Source: JANMZR01 sp040385875 | GTDB lineage: Bacteria > Bacteroidota > Bacteroidia > Cytophagales > Spirosomataceae | DNA: 39,765 nt | Direction: 5' to 3' | Assembly (NCBI GenBank): GCA_040385875.1 | Contig: JAZKGO010000116.1 | Span: 1-39,765 of the forward strand | In this document: in pieces, positions 1 through 7,701 of the stretch | Layout: the number at the start of each line of letters is the position of its first letter | How positions within the stretch are numbered: the first letter of the stretch is position 1 | Notes under the pieces: model-generated | The model's input: only the letters and a program-made list of their open reading frames with translations | Database searches by the model: none | What the model was told of the DNA's origin: nothing | Position numbers and translations under genes: made by a program

Positions 1-54
1 TAGAGCACATGACTGTTAATCATGGGGTCCTTGGTTCAAGCCCAAGAGAGGGAG
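1..54 (+). tRNA. tRNA-Asn (GTT), 5' part cut off by window start
   Basis: The 3' three quarters of a tRNA. The anticodon stem CATGA/TCATG (8-12/20-24) encloses a seven-base loop with anticodon GTT at 15-17, giving Asn. The T arm is CTTGG, TTCAAGC loop, CCAAG (30-46). The acceptor 3' strand AGAGGGA (47-53) is followed by discriminator G54, and CCA is not encoded. The D arm and acceptor 5' strand lie outside the window. The 3' end serves as the integration site of the downstream recombinase. Confidence 0.95.
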
Positions 55-61
55 CAGATAG
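38..61. repeat. Left attachment site core (attL), 24-bp direct repeat copy 1
   Basis: It runs from the T loop of tRNA-Asn through the discriminator base and seven bases beyond. It is identical to 36955-36978. Location in the T-arm to 3'-end part of a tRNA is typical for tyrosine recombinase att sites. Confidence 0.8.
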
Positions 62-89
62 CAAGAATCAACACGATTCAAAAACACTA

Positions 90-123
90 AATCCTTAATA
101 TTCAGCATATTAAGGATTTTTTT
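90..123 (+). terminator. Rho-independent terminator of tRNA-Asn
   Basis: A perfect 12-bp stem (90-101 with 107-118), a five-base loop and a run of T (117-123). The same hairpin, with compensating base changes, follows the second att core at 37008-37040. Confidence 0.85.
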
Positions 124-220
124 ATACCCCTAATTCCCGTCGATTCTTGCTGATTCTTGCGTATTGTTTTCCGAAAAGTTTTCCACATTTTTACTAAAAT
201 TTGAAAAAATAGCATGTAAA

Positions 221-1435
221 ATGGGATTTCCAACGATAAAACCTGTAATAAATCGGCAAAATTTAATCAACAAAAATGGCCTTTATTCAATTCATATTCG
301 TGTAATATGGAACGGAAAAGTTAAACACGTTCGATTGAAAAAGTCCCCTAAAATAAATTTGTCACAATGGAACCCAAATGGAACCTATCAAAATTTTGTG
401 TTGCATACACACCCGTTTGCATTTGAGATTAATCAGGAAATACAAACAACGCTAGACGACATTTTTAAATTAATCAAATTGAATTTTGAAAATGAAATGA
501 ATCTGGAAGAGCTAATAAATAAATTAAAGCGTAGTACTTTTAAAATGACTTTCAATCAATACATTAAAGACTACATACGCCATCCTCGCCAAATACTTGA
601 TTATGCCACTATTGAGAAATATAATGTATTCCTAAAACATTTCAACGACTTTAACCCAAATGTTAGTTTTAAGCAACTCAATTCAAAATTAGTGAGCGAC
701 TTTCAGGTTTACCTACAAGTAAAAAAAAAATTAGCTGGGGCGACTGCAAAATCCTATTTTGATAAGTTTAAAGTAGTAGTAAATCAGGCTGAAAGGGAAA
801 TGCTTTTAACCATGGAACAAACCAGGTTTTTATTTGCTGATGTGAAAATTAAAGTAGAAAAACCACACAGAACCTTCCTAGAGGTTAATGAAATCCAGAA
901 AATTATTAATTTGAAATTTGAGAAAAACGAAGAAAGTTTGGAAAGAGATAGAGATTTATTCTTATTTCAAATCTATACAGGATTTTACTATAATGACTTG
1001 CAAATACTTAAAAAAACGAATATCGTGAATCAGCCCAACGCTGGGAAATTTATTATTGGGGAACGAGATAAAAATGGAGAAACAGCCATTATTCCACTAT
1101 TCAAATTTCCAAAAGCAGAGGCCATTTTGGAAAAATATTATAATAATGAGTCCGATGACTATATTTTCAGTAAAAAAATATTTATCGAAATTCAGAAATA
1201 TAACTTTAAGCTTAAGAAAATAGCTAAAATGGCTGGTGTGAATAAAGAAATATCAAATAAGGTAGCTCGCCATACAAACGCCCAAATTTGGGTTCGAAAC
1301 GGAGCACTACGGCCTATACTTTCAAAAATGCTTGGTCACTCAAATGAAACTACTTCCAATAATTATTATCATATTGATTTACTTGACGTAATTGAGGGTA
1401 CTAAGAATGTGGATTTTGAAAAGATTGGAATTTAA
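221..1435 (+). CDS. Tyrosine recombinase/integrase of the island
   Basis: A 404-residue site-specific recombinase with a Bacteroidota-type layout: N-terminal arm-binding region, SAM-like core-binding domain (about 110-210 of this frame), then the catalytic domain. Visible catalytic landmarks, numbered from a TTG 19 codons upstream, are Arg369 in VARHT, His392 in LGHS and a Tyr401/Tyr402 nucleophile. The usual first Arg after TG(L/F) is Tyr275, and the first His of HxxR is Lys366. Loss of the first Arg is known in IntDOT-like enzymes, so it need not mean inactivity. I chose ATG 221 because the homologous relic at 37139 keeps an ATG at the matching place, while its upstream stretch is out of frame and has a TAA. 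The gene lies directly behind tRNA-Asn, as expected for the enzyme that uses it as target. Confidence 0.88.
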   Translation: MGFPTIKPVINRQNLINKNGLYSIHIRVIWNGKVKHVRLKKSPKINLSQWNPNGTYQNFVLHTHPFAFEINQEIQTTLDDIFKLIKLNFENEMNLEELINKLKRSTFKMTFNQYIKDYIRHPRQILDYATIEKYNVFLKHFNDFNPNVSFKQLNSKLVSDFQVYLQVKKKLAGATAKSYFDKFKVVVNQAEREMLLTMEQTRFLFADVKIKVEKPHRTFLEVNEIQKIINLKFEKNEESLERDRDLFLFQIYTGFYYNDLQILKKTNIVNQPNAGKFIIGERDKNGETAIIPLFKFPKAEAILEKYYNNESDDYIFSKKIFIEIQKYNFKLKKIAKMAGVNKEISNKVARHTNAQIWVRNGALRPILSKMLGHSNETTSNNYYHIDLLDVIEGTKNVDFEKIGI

Positions 1436-1582
1436 TAATTATTAGAGAAAAGTCCATTAACCAAATTTTCAAGCCATAAAACAAATACCCCAATCCATCG
1501 ATTTGTTAGCTCAAACCACCAAATAATCCTTTACAAAAATTCTTTGCCAATTAAACTTTGTTCAAAAAAAAAATTAATAAAT

Positions 1583-1792
1583 ATGGAAAAGATGATCCCT
1601 GAATTACCCTCAGTTTTTTTGGTTCTCGCTGATTTGGTTAAACTTAAGAATAAAAATAAGAGGGTAATCATTGAAAAGCTACAAAATTTGAATATAGAAA
1701 ATCCTCAAATTTCAGAGTACATAACTGCCAATGAGTTTATAGATGCTTTGCGAATCGGACGCACAAAGTTTGATGATTCATCGATAAATTAA
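1583..1792 (+). CDS. Small ORF, truncated excisionase/HTH-like protein
   Basis: A 69-residue ORF from the ATG at 1583; a longer reading from TTG at 1544 adds only a lysine-rich leader. The C-terminal part, with ITANEF followed by LRIGRTKFDD, looks like the opening of a MerR/excisionase-type helix-turn-helix that recognises DNA in many Bacteroidota mobile elements. It then stops where the wing should begin, so the domain appears truncated. Its place right after the integrase gene supports a former Xis or element regulator. The match rests on short motif resemblance only, so it could be an unrelated hypothetical protein. Confidence 0.4.
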   Translation: MEKMIPELPSVFLVLADLVKLKNKNKRVIIEKLQNLNIENPQISEYITANEFIDALRIGRTKFDDSSIN

Positions 1793-1823
1793 TATTTTTC
1801 AAAAAAAAATAATATCAAAAAAG

Positions 1824-2035
1824 TGCCACAGTGCCACATATTAACCTTTTGAAGGTTAAATAAATGATTATCAGATAGTTATAAAGTAAAATACTGTGAC
1901 AAAAGCGTGGCAAACTGTGGCGTTTGGAACTTTGTGCAGAAGTGTGGCAAACTTTGCCACGGCAAAAATCATATAACACATTATATGTCAATTAGTTATG
2001 CTAAAATTTTTAGTTGTGGTGGCGTGGCACGCCAC
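1824..2035. repeat. Cluster of nine GTGGC/GCCAC motifs
   Basis: GTGGC or its complement GCCAC occurs nine times in about 210 bp of AT-rich sequence: near 1825, 1833, 1907, 1917, 1944, 1956, 2019, 2024 and 2031. Several extend to TGTGGCAAAC-like words. The last three form a perfect 7-bp stem with a three-base loop at 2019-2035. The mix of direct and inverted copies resembles binding sites for an element-encoded protein such as an arm-binding recombinase, excisionase or replication initiator. The binder is unknown. Confidence 0.6.
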
Positions 2036-2418
2036 TTGGTGTTAGAAAATAAAATCATAATAAAGGAAAATCTAATAAATCGATTTTAGACGAAAGCAAC
2101 TAATCGAAAAAGACTTCTTTTTGCTAGGTATGTGACTATGATTAGTTCGTTTGAAAATGCTTCAATTATTGTTCTTGAAATCCATTTGGATTTAGATGAT
2201 AAGATAGGGTAACAGTATCTGATATTTATTATTGCAGGTGTCATTTTGTTAAAAAGGGGGCTTCAAAAAAAGGCAATATCGCAAATGAAATATAAGCCAC
2301 AAAAAAATACAGACTAGGTGATCTAACATGGACTGATTCCGATGCAATTCCAAGACATACATTAGTGCCAAATATGCAAAATATGATTAATTGGTTTGTG
2401 AAATCTTTTAAAAAATCA

Positions 2419-2530
2419 TTTTAACCAAAAATGCAACATTTTGATTAAAATTATCCAACAATTAGCCAAATTTTAACCAAAAATGACTAAATATGACTAA
2501 AAATATCAAATTTTGACCAAAAATGACTAA
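2419..2530 (+). repeat. Iteron-like direct repeats (TTTT-A/G-ACCAAAAATG)
   Basis: Three direct copies: 2419-2433, 2471-2490 and 2511-2530. The last two share 19 of 20 bases and are 40 bp apart. Further ATGACTAA words occur at 2483, 2493 and 2523. The location upstream of mobC fits iterons or relaxosome binding sites, which is inference. Confidence 0.55.
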
Positions 2531-2623
2531 TGATTTAAATATGCTCTAAATCTAAAAATGTAAGAGGAAGCAAGATGTAGTTTCGACAAGTCAAAACCTC
2601 AATTTTTTTACAAAAATTTCGAA

Positions 2624-2640
2624 TAAGGGCTATGCCCTTA
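2624..2640. promoter_or_regulatory. Perfect hairpin upstream of mobC, candidate oriT element
   Basis: TAAGGGC, loop TAT, GCCCTTA: a 7-bp perfect stem with a three-base loop, ending 20 bp before the mobC start codon. Hairpins next to mob genes are usual parts of oriT. It could also act on mobC translation. No nic site can be named from sequence alone. Confidence 0.4.
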
Positions 2641-2660
2641 ACCCTTTAGGAAATCGCATT

Positions 2661-3005
2661 ATGGAAAAGAATCTGAAAATTATAGGTGGTAGACCAAAGG
2701 TTTTAAACCCAAAAGAATTTTATATTACCGCTTCATTTACCAAAAATGAGTGGGAGAAAATAAACGAAAATGCTGTAAGATTGGGTATTACAAAAAGTGA
2801 ATACGTTTCAAAGATGACAATAATTGGAAAAATAATTGATACTTATTCACCAGCTCAAAAAGACTTAGTTCTGAGATTAATCAATATTTCAAATAACCTT
2901 AATCAATTAGCTAAAGCCGCCAATACGGCTGGTTTCAAACAAGTGGTAATAGAAGTAGACTCTCTTTTGCTTCATGTTAGAAAATTAATCGATTTAGGAA
3001 GATAA
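2661..3005 (+). CDS. mobC: MobC-family relaxosome accessory protein
   Basis: 114 residues with the MobC plan: GRPK near the start (10-13), a ribbon-helix-helix-like segment around 20-50 with SFTKNEW and GITKSEYV, then the family signature NNLNQLAKAAN and a C-terminal leucine-rich helix ending LRKLIDLG. MobC proteins bind oriT and help the relaxase open the DNA strands. In mobilisable Bacteroidota elements mobC normally overlaps or directly precedes the relaxase gene. Here no relaxase follows, and the next 230 bp are non-coding, so the mobilisation module has lost its main enzyme or depends on one supplied in trans. Repeats and a hairpin upstream may be the remaining oriT. Confidence 0.85.
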   Translation: MEKNLKIIGGRPKVLNPKEFYITASFTKNEWEKINENAVRLGITKSEYVSKMTIIGKIIDTYSPAQKDLVLRLINISNNLNQLAKAANTAGFKQVVIEVDSLLLHVRKLIDLGR

Positions 3006-3237
3006 AAATTCATTTTTGCCAACGCTAGTTTGCGGCCTATTTCCTTCGGTAAATTTTGGGTGTTTAGGGAAAAAATAAGTGAAAAATGTAAAATTTCATT
3101 TGAAAATAAATGTATTTGTTCATAAAAGATTATTGTACTCGTATTCGTGAACATAAATTTTAAATGAACATGAAGGAAAATCTATTAATAAATATTACAA
3201 TTGAAAACTTACAAAAAACCACTCAAATAGTTGGAGT

Positions 3238-4161
3238 ATGGAAAGGAACTACAAATACGAAAATGGATGGGAAACTCCAATTGAATTTTGGAAAGAAAAA
3301 ATATTACTTAATGCTGATGTGAAGGCCAATGTAAGGATGCCAATTCTGCCACAAATTCTTGCTTTGAATGAACAGTTTAATCCTTATATCATATTGGCCG
3401 ACAAATTGTTTCCAGAAATAAGGCTTCAACTCAGTGAGAATAAAGTTGCTTATTTGGAAGCGAATGGTAATTTTTACTATCAAAAAGAAGATAAATGGAT
3501 TTGGATTGATGGAAATGCTCCTTTGAAAATCAAGCATAACAATAAAAATAGAGCTTTTACCAAAACAGGGCTTAGGGTTTTATTTGAATTTTTATTAGAT
3601 GAAAATCTATTAAATATGCCTTATCGCCAAATTGCTCACCTTACAAATACTGCCGTAGGAAATGTGACCAATATTATAAATGGTTTAAAAGAAGGAGGGT
3701 ATTTATTGCAATTGACAAAAAATGAATTGCGATTCAAAAATAGGCATGATGTGATACTAAAATGGGCGGAGAATTTCCAATTAAATTTAAAACCTCAAAT
3801 AATGATTGGTAAATTTAAATTTTTAAATCCGAATGATTTTTTAAATTGGGAAAATATAAGCCTGCAAAACGAGAAAACTTATTAGGGAGCTGAGCCAGCC
3901 GCCGCAATTTTAACAAACTATTTGAAACCTCAATATCTAACACTTTATACACTTGAGCCGAGAAATGAAATCATAAAAAATTACAAACTTATCCCAGATC
4001 CAAATGGTAATGTATTAGTTTTTGAAAATTTTTGGCATGGAAATAATCATGAAAAAAATATAGTCCCTACCATTTTAGCCTATGCCGATATTGTAAATCA
4101 AAATGACAGAAGATTAACAGAAACAGCTCAAAAATTATTCGATGGATATCTACAAAATTAA
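3238..4161 (+). pseudogene. AbiEi-type (type IV toxin-antitoxin) antitoxin, broken by an in-frame amber codon
   Basis: Two ORFs in the same frame (3238-3885 and up to 4161) are separated only by TAG at 3883-3885. Read through, they give about 308 residues. The first half carries a winged-helix part (about 110-165, with MPYRQIAHLTN and NIINGLKEGGYL). Right after the stop come GAEPAAAILTNYL and TLYTLEP, then near the end ILAYADIV with TAQKLFDGYL. These are marks of the Bacteroidota AbiEi-family antitoxin, which represses its operon and counters a nucleotidyltransferase toxin. The Tyr-TAG-Gly context suggests TGG to TAG, a single change. Only toxin debris follows (4199-4371). No internal start gives the second half its DNA-binding part, so function is probably lost unless the stop is read through. 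Confidence 0.75.
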
Positions 4162-4198
4162 TTAAAGTCAAATAAGGCAAAACCCAAATTTAGCCAAA

Positions 4199-4371
4199 AT
4201 GCTGGAAGCCCTAGAGAGTGGTTTTACAAAATATGAAATCGATTTTTATTTGTTTGAACTCAATTAGCAGAAAAGATAAGTGAATCACAAATAACTATGA
4301 AAAGAGCTTAGAAAAACCTTCAAAATTCAGGTATATTGCATAGCAAAGGAGGTGATAAAGGAGGTAAATAG
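4199..4371 (+). pseudogene. Relics of a nucleotidyltransferase toxin and a winged-helix protein
   Basis: The frame from ATG 4199 reads LEALESGFTKYEIDFYLF and then stops. This resembles the N-terminal strand region of AbiEii-like nucleotidyltransferases, whose usual place is directly after the AbiEi gene. After a frame change at about 4264, the DNA reads LAEKISESQIT, a stop, then NLQNSGILHSKGGDKGGK. That matches the winged-helix end of RecG/AAA-4-type ATPase proteins. Two different gene fragments therefore seem fused by deletion. The matches are short, and identity as toxin debris is inferred partly from position. Confidence 0.4.
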
Positions 4372-4724
4372 TTAAAAAGTAAAAATGGAATTGATACAGA
4401 AAACTTTACAAAATGATACAGTAAAATTTAATTATTTTTTCTTTAAATGTAAAGGAGAACCTTTAAAGGCAATATTTAATGAATCTCAGAACAAGAAAAT
4501 GATAGTGTAAAAATTGAAATTGATACTGTAAATTAAATTATTGACCTCTTAAATAAATATTATTTTTAAGTAAACAAGCCTAATCTCCCAATTTAATCTG
4601 ATCCAAAATAGCTCATCTAACAATTTCTTGATAAAAAATTAACATTTTCATAGCATAGCAAAATGTTAAGTGGCGGTGATTCGCCGTAATTTTATCAAAA
4701 ATTTAAATAACCCCATTTCCAAAA
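4372..4724. other. Non-coding stretch before the GH1 gene
   Basis: No intact gene. Around 4385-4540 there are short coding-like pieces with NDTVK and EIDTVN words, which probably continue the decayed winged-helix protein. A strong inverted repeat lies at 4639-4669. Confidence 0.5.
4639..4669. promoter_or_regulatory. 31-bp inverted repeat upstream of the GH1 gene
   Basis: TTAACATTTT and AAAATGTTAA, perfect 10-bp arms around an 11-base centre, 55 bp before the GH1 start codon. It fits a dimeric repressor operator or a leader hairpin. It lacks a following T run, so a terminator is unlikely. Confidence 0.5.
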
Positions 4725-6059
4725 ATGAGTTTTGATGATTTTACTTTAGGAAATTTTCCTAATCAATTCAGTTGGGGAGTGGCTTCTTCGGCCTATCAAA
4801 CTGAGGGCGCTTGGGATTTGCATGGAAAGCAAAACTCAATTTGGGATACTTTTACAAATGCTAAAAAATTCAAGAAAGGAAACGGGAATATAGCAACTGA
4901 TTTTTACGATAACTTTGAAGAGGACATTAAAAAAATAAAAGAATTGAATCTGGATTCTTTTCGATTTTCAATCTCTTGGACTCGAATATTTCCTTATGGG
5001 ATAGGTGAACCCAACCAAAAAGGTGTTGAATTTTATCATCAAGTAATAAATTGTTGCCTTGAAAACGGAATTGAGCCTTGGCTTACACTTTATCATTGGG
5101 ATTTGCCCCAAGCATTAGAAAATCTTGGCGGCTGGACTAACCGTGAAATAATTAATTGGTTTGCCTATTTTACTGATTTTTGCGCTAAAGAATATGGCTC
5201 AAAAGTGAAAAAATGGATTGTATTAAACGAACCAATGAGTTTTATCGGCTTGGGCTATTTTATGGGCCTACATGCACCAGGCCGAAAAGGGCTAAGAAAC
5301 TTTTTACCTGCTGCCCATCATGCCACATTATGCCAGTCAATTGGAGGGAGGATTATTCGTAAAATTATCCCCGATTCATTTATTGGAACTACGTTTTCAT
5401 GTTCGCTGGTAAGCCCACAAACCAGATTTGACAAAGAAGCAGCCAAACGCCTTGATGCCCTTTTGAATCGGTTTTTCATTGAGCCTTCATTGGGTTTAGG
5501 TTACCCAACAGACTCAATTCCAGGACTAAAACGTATTGAAAAATACTTTAAACCCAATGATGAGGAATTGATGAAATTTGATTTTGACTTTATTGGCATA
5601 CAGTATTATTTTAGAATCGTGGCTGAAAATAGCCTTTATCCACCCATTTTGTTTGCCAACCAGATTCCAGCTGAAAAAAGAAATGTAAAAACCAATAATA
5701 TGGGAATGGAAATATACCCTAAAGGTTTGGCTAAAATGCTTAAAAAATTCAGTGAATATGAAAATGTTAAACAAATTTATATCACTGAATCGGGCGTTTG
5801 CTTTGATGATGAATTAATAGATGAGGTAGTAAATGACAAAAACAGGATACGATATTTCAAAAAAACGTTCAAAATATGTGCAAAAGCCATCAAAAGTGGT
5901 ATAAACCTCAAGGGCTACTTTATTTGGACACTGGTCGATAATTTTGAATGGGCTGATGGTTTTAAACCTAGATTTGGAATAATCTATAATGACTTTGAAA
6001 CACAAATAAGAACCATCAAAAAATCAGGATATTGGCTCCAATCTTTTTTGAACAAATAG
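4725..6059 (+). CDS. Glycoside hydrolase family 1 beta-glycosidase
   Basis: 444 residues, the normal length for one GH1 (beta/alpha)8 barrel. The N-terminal FSWGVASSAYQTEGAW signature lies near residues 15-30. The acid/base Glu169 sits in LNEP and the nucleophile Glu355 in ITESG (most relatives have ITENG). QYYF near 293 and the C-terminal EWADGFKPRFGI complete the family pattern. The enzyme hydrolyses beta-linked glucosides or galactosides by retention; the exact substrate cannot be read. No signal peptide, so probably cytoplasmic. It stands alone, behind a strong inverted repeat that may control it, and converges with the response regulator gene. No transporter for its substrate is adjacent. 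Confidence 0.95.
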   Translation: MSFDDFTLGNFPNQFSWGVASSAYQTEGAWDLHGKQNSIWDTFTNAKKFKKGNGNIATDFYDNFEEDIKKIKELNLDSFRFSISWTRIFPYGIGEPNQKGVEFYHQVINCCLENGIEPWLTLYHWDLPQALENLGGWTNREIINWFAYFTDFCAKEYGSKVKKWIVLNEPMSFIGLGYFMGLHAPGRKGLRNFLPAAHHATLCQSIGGRIIRKIIPDSFIGTTFSCSLVSPQTRFDKEAAKRLDALLNRFFIEPSLGLGYPTDSIPGLKRIEKYFKPNDEELMKFDFDFIGIQYYFRIVAENSLYPPILFANQIPAEKRNVKTNNMGMEIYPKGLAKMLKKFSEYENVKQIYITESGVCFDDELIDEVVNDKNRIRYFKKTFKICAKAIKSGINLKGYFIWTLVDNFEWADGFKPRFGIIYNDFETQIRTIKKSGYWLQSFLNK

Positions 6060-6306
6060 GCACTCTGATAAAAACCCTTGTTTCTCCATACTATTTGTTG
6101 ATTACTTTTTTACAATTTATTGAATAAAATGCCAGCTACAGAGAATTGTTTCGAATTCTAAGGGAGAGACTAAGAGCACTGAATTTGTTTGGAACTAAAA
6201 AACTGAAAGTAGTAGCCCAATTTGATGATTGGTATAGAATTATAAGTTTGCACTTTAAAGAAAATCTGACTCATGTAAAATTCTCAGATTTCAAAAGATG
6301 GGAGAC

Positions 6307-6990
6307 CTATTGTAAGGAAAACATATAGCCAACTCCTTTCAAAGTCTTAATATATTTTTCACCAATTTTTTCTCTTAGTTTTCTAATATGTACATCAACA
6401 GTCCTTTCCAAAACAATGGTTTCTTGGCCCCAAATTTCATGCAATATTTTTTCTCTGCTGAATACACTTTCCTGATTTTGAACTAAAAAATACAATAATT
6501 CAAATTCTTTTTTAGCAAATGATAAATATTCACCCTCTAACAACACAGTATGATTATTGAGGTTTATGATGAAATTGCCAGCAGTTAATGTTTCTTTCTT
6601 TTCTAAGTCTTGTTGGCTAATTAAGTCTCTTCGCAATACAGCTTTTAATCTGCTAATTAAAGCTCCTACTTTTACTGGTTTTAGGATAAAATCGTCCGCA
6701 CCTGCCTCAAAAGCAGCCACTTCGGCATACTCCTCAATGCGAGCCGTGAGGAAAATAATGAAGGTGTTTTTGAGCTCAGGTATTTTTCTTAGCCTTTTTG
6801 CCGTTTCAATACCATCAAGCTGAGGCATCATTATGTCTAATAAAATCAAATCTGGCAGAAAATTCTTAGCCAAATCTATGGCTACCAAGCCATTCTTGGC
6901 AGAACTGGTTTCGTAACCTTCCTTTTTTAAATTATATTCTAATAACTCAAGAATATCAGGATCGTCGTCAACTAAAAGTATTTTGGACAT
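6307..6990 (-). CDS. OmpR/PhoB-family response regulator
   Basis: 227 residues. The receiver domain (about 1-120) has the acidic pair Asp8/Asp9, phosphoacceptor Asp52 in LLDIMMP, Thr82 and Lys104. The C-terminal winged helix (about 130-227) has the VLERTVDVHIRKLREKI recognition helix and the usual GVGY turn. It binds promoter DNA after phosphorylation by a histidine kinase. No kinase gene is in the window, so it is an orphan here. It directly follows, on the same strand, the HD oxygenase end of the phosphonate operon (102 bp gap), and the PhoB type would suit control by phosphate state. That link is inferred from position and family only. Confidence 0.93.
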   Translation of the reverse strand: MSKILLVDDDPDILELLEYNLKKEGYETSSAKNGLVAIDLAKNFLPDLILLDIMMPQLDGIETAKRLRKIPELKNTFIIFLTARIEEYAEVAAFEAGADDFILKPVKVGALISRLKAVLRRDLISQQDLEKKETLTAGNFIINLNNHTVLLEGEYLSFAKKEFELLYFLVQNQESVFSREKILHEIWGQETIVLERTVDVHIRKLREKIGEKYIKTLKGVGYMFSLQ

Positions 6991-7092
6991 ATTGGCCTTT
7001 ACCTCGATGAAATTTTTAGTAAAGGTATTGAAGCGAATATTACTAAATTGTTAAATTTTCTTGAACTTATTTACAATTTCAATTGGGCTAAA

Positions 7093-7674
7093 TTACCTAT
7101 TTGATTGAAAATTTTCAATCAACAATGATTCACAGATTTTTATAAAATAGTCTAATTCTGGCAACTCTAAATTTTCTAATTTTGCAGCATCATCCCAACG
7201 CCTCATACGTATTATTTGAGAAAAAAAAGGGTTCATTTCAAAAGCTTTGGCTTCTTCTTCCTTCATAATTCCTCCTTGAAAATCTAATGTTTTTTTGCTA
7301 GCTACCGAAAGTTGATAATAATAATTTGAATCAATATATGTTAAATAACGTTTGGCATTTACATGATTTCTTATCATTTCGGCTATTTTTATGGAGAAGC
7401 CTCTATTGAGTAGCCATCTGGCAGCAAGCTCTTCATGATTTTTTCTGCCATAGTTTTCCATTAATTCGTCTGACGAATCTGGGTCCAATAAGTGACCAAT
7501 ATCATGTAAAAAAGCAGCCACTTGCATTTCAATATCATACCCCTGATTCTTAGCTAATAGGCAAGTTTGGGCCGCATGAGCATATTGGCTTACTTTTTCA
7601 CCAAAATATTCATCATTACCCCTTTTCAAAAATAATTGTTTGATTTCTTTTATTGGACTAGGCTGATTTTTCAT
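7093..7674 (-). CDS. PhnZ-type HD-domain oxygenase (phosphonate-associated HDIG protein)
   Basis: 193 residues, the PhnZ size. It shows the residue set known for the mixed-valent diiron oxygenase PhnZ at nearly identical positions: Tyr23 and Glu26 (YxxE), His33, His57-Asp58, His61, His80, His104, Lys108 and Asp161. PhnZ cleaves the C-P bond of (R)-1-hydroxy-2-aminoethylphosphonate to glycine and phosphate. The usual partner hydroxylase PhnY is not present. The gene is last in a minus-strand operon with a metallophosphoesterase (27 bp gap), a FAD oxidoreductase and a phosphonatase-like hydrolase. The complete ligand set argues for an oxygenase rather than an HD phosphohydrolase. The substrate is inferred, and related aminophosphonates are possible. 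Confidence 0.88.
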   Translation of the reverse strand: MKNQPSPIKEIKQLFLKRGNDEYFGEKVSQYAHAAQTCLLAKNQGYDIEMQVAAFLHDIGHLLDPDSSDELMENYGRKNHEELAARWLLNRGFSIKIAEMIRNHVNAKRYLTYIDSNYYYQLSVASKKTLDFQGGIMKEEEAKAFEMNPFFSQIIRMRRWDDAAKLENLELPELDYFIKICESLLIENFQSNR

Positions 7675-7701
7675 AGAAAAGTTTTTGGCAATAAGCGATT
7701 T

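Larger units (their letters stand above)
1793..2660. other. 868-bp non-coding stretch with repeats between xis-like ORF and mobC
   Basis: No convincing gene. It contains an 8-bp inverted repeat with a three-base loop (1841-1859), the GTGGC/GCCAC cluster (1824-2035), the ACCAAAAATG repeats (2419-2530) and a hairpin just before mobC (2624-2640). A frame open from 2293 to 2424 has no early start codon and may be a gene fragment. The density of repeats suggests a former replication, transfer or excision control region. Confidence 0.6.

Noticed and set aside
1907..2089. A 60-codon plus-strand open frame
   Set aside because: It lies across the GTGGC repeat cluster, has Cys/Gly/His-rich composition from the repeats, and shows no family resemblance.
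2293..2424. Open frame with protein-like sequence (TWTDSDAIPRHTLVP)
   Set aside because: No start codon near its beginning and no family I recognise. At most a gene remnant.
2419..2530. Short regular repeats considered as a CRISPR array
   Set aside because: Repeats are too short and too few, spacers are low-complexity, and no cas genes are present.
3883..3885. TAG read as a recoded amino acid or programmed readthrough
   Set aside because: No recoding signal is visible, other genes use TAG as a normal stop, and the partner toxin is decayed. A plain nonsense mutation is simpler.
6146..6328. A 60-codon plus-strand frame overlapping the 3' end of the response regulator gene
   Set aside because: It starts with TTG, has no recognisable motif and overlaps a solid gene convergently. 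It may be a gene fragment but cannot be supported.
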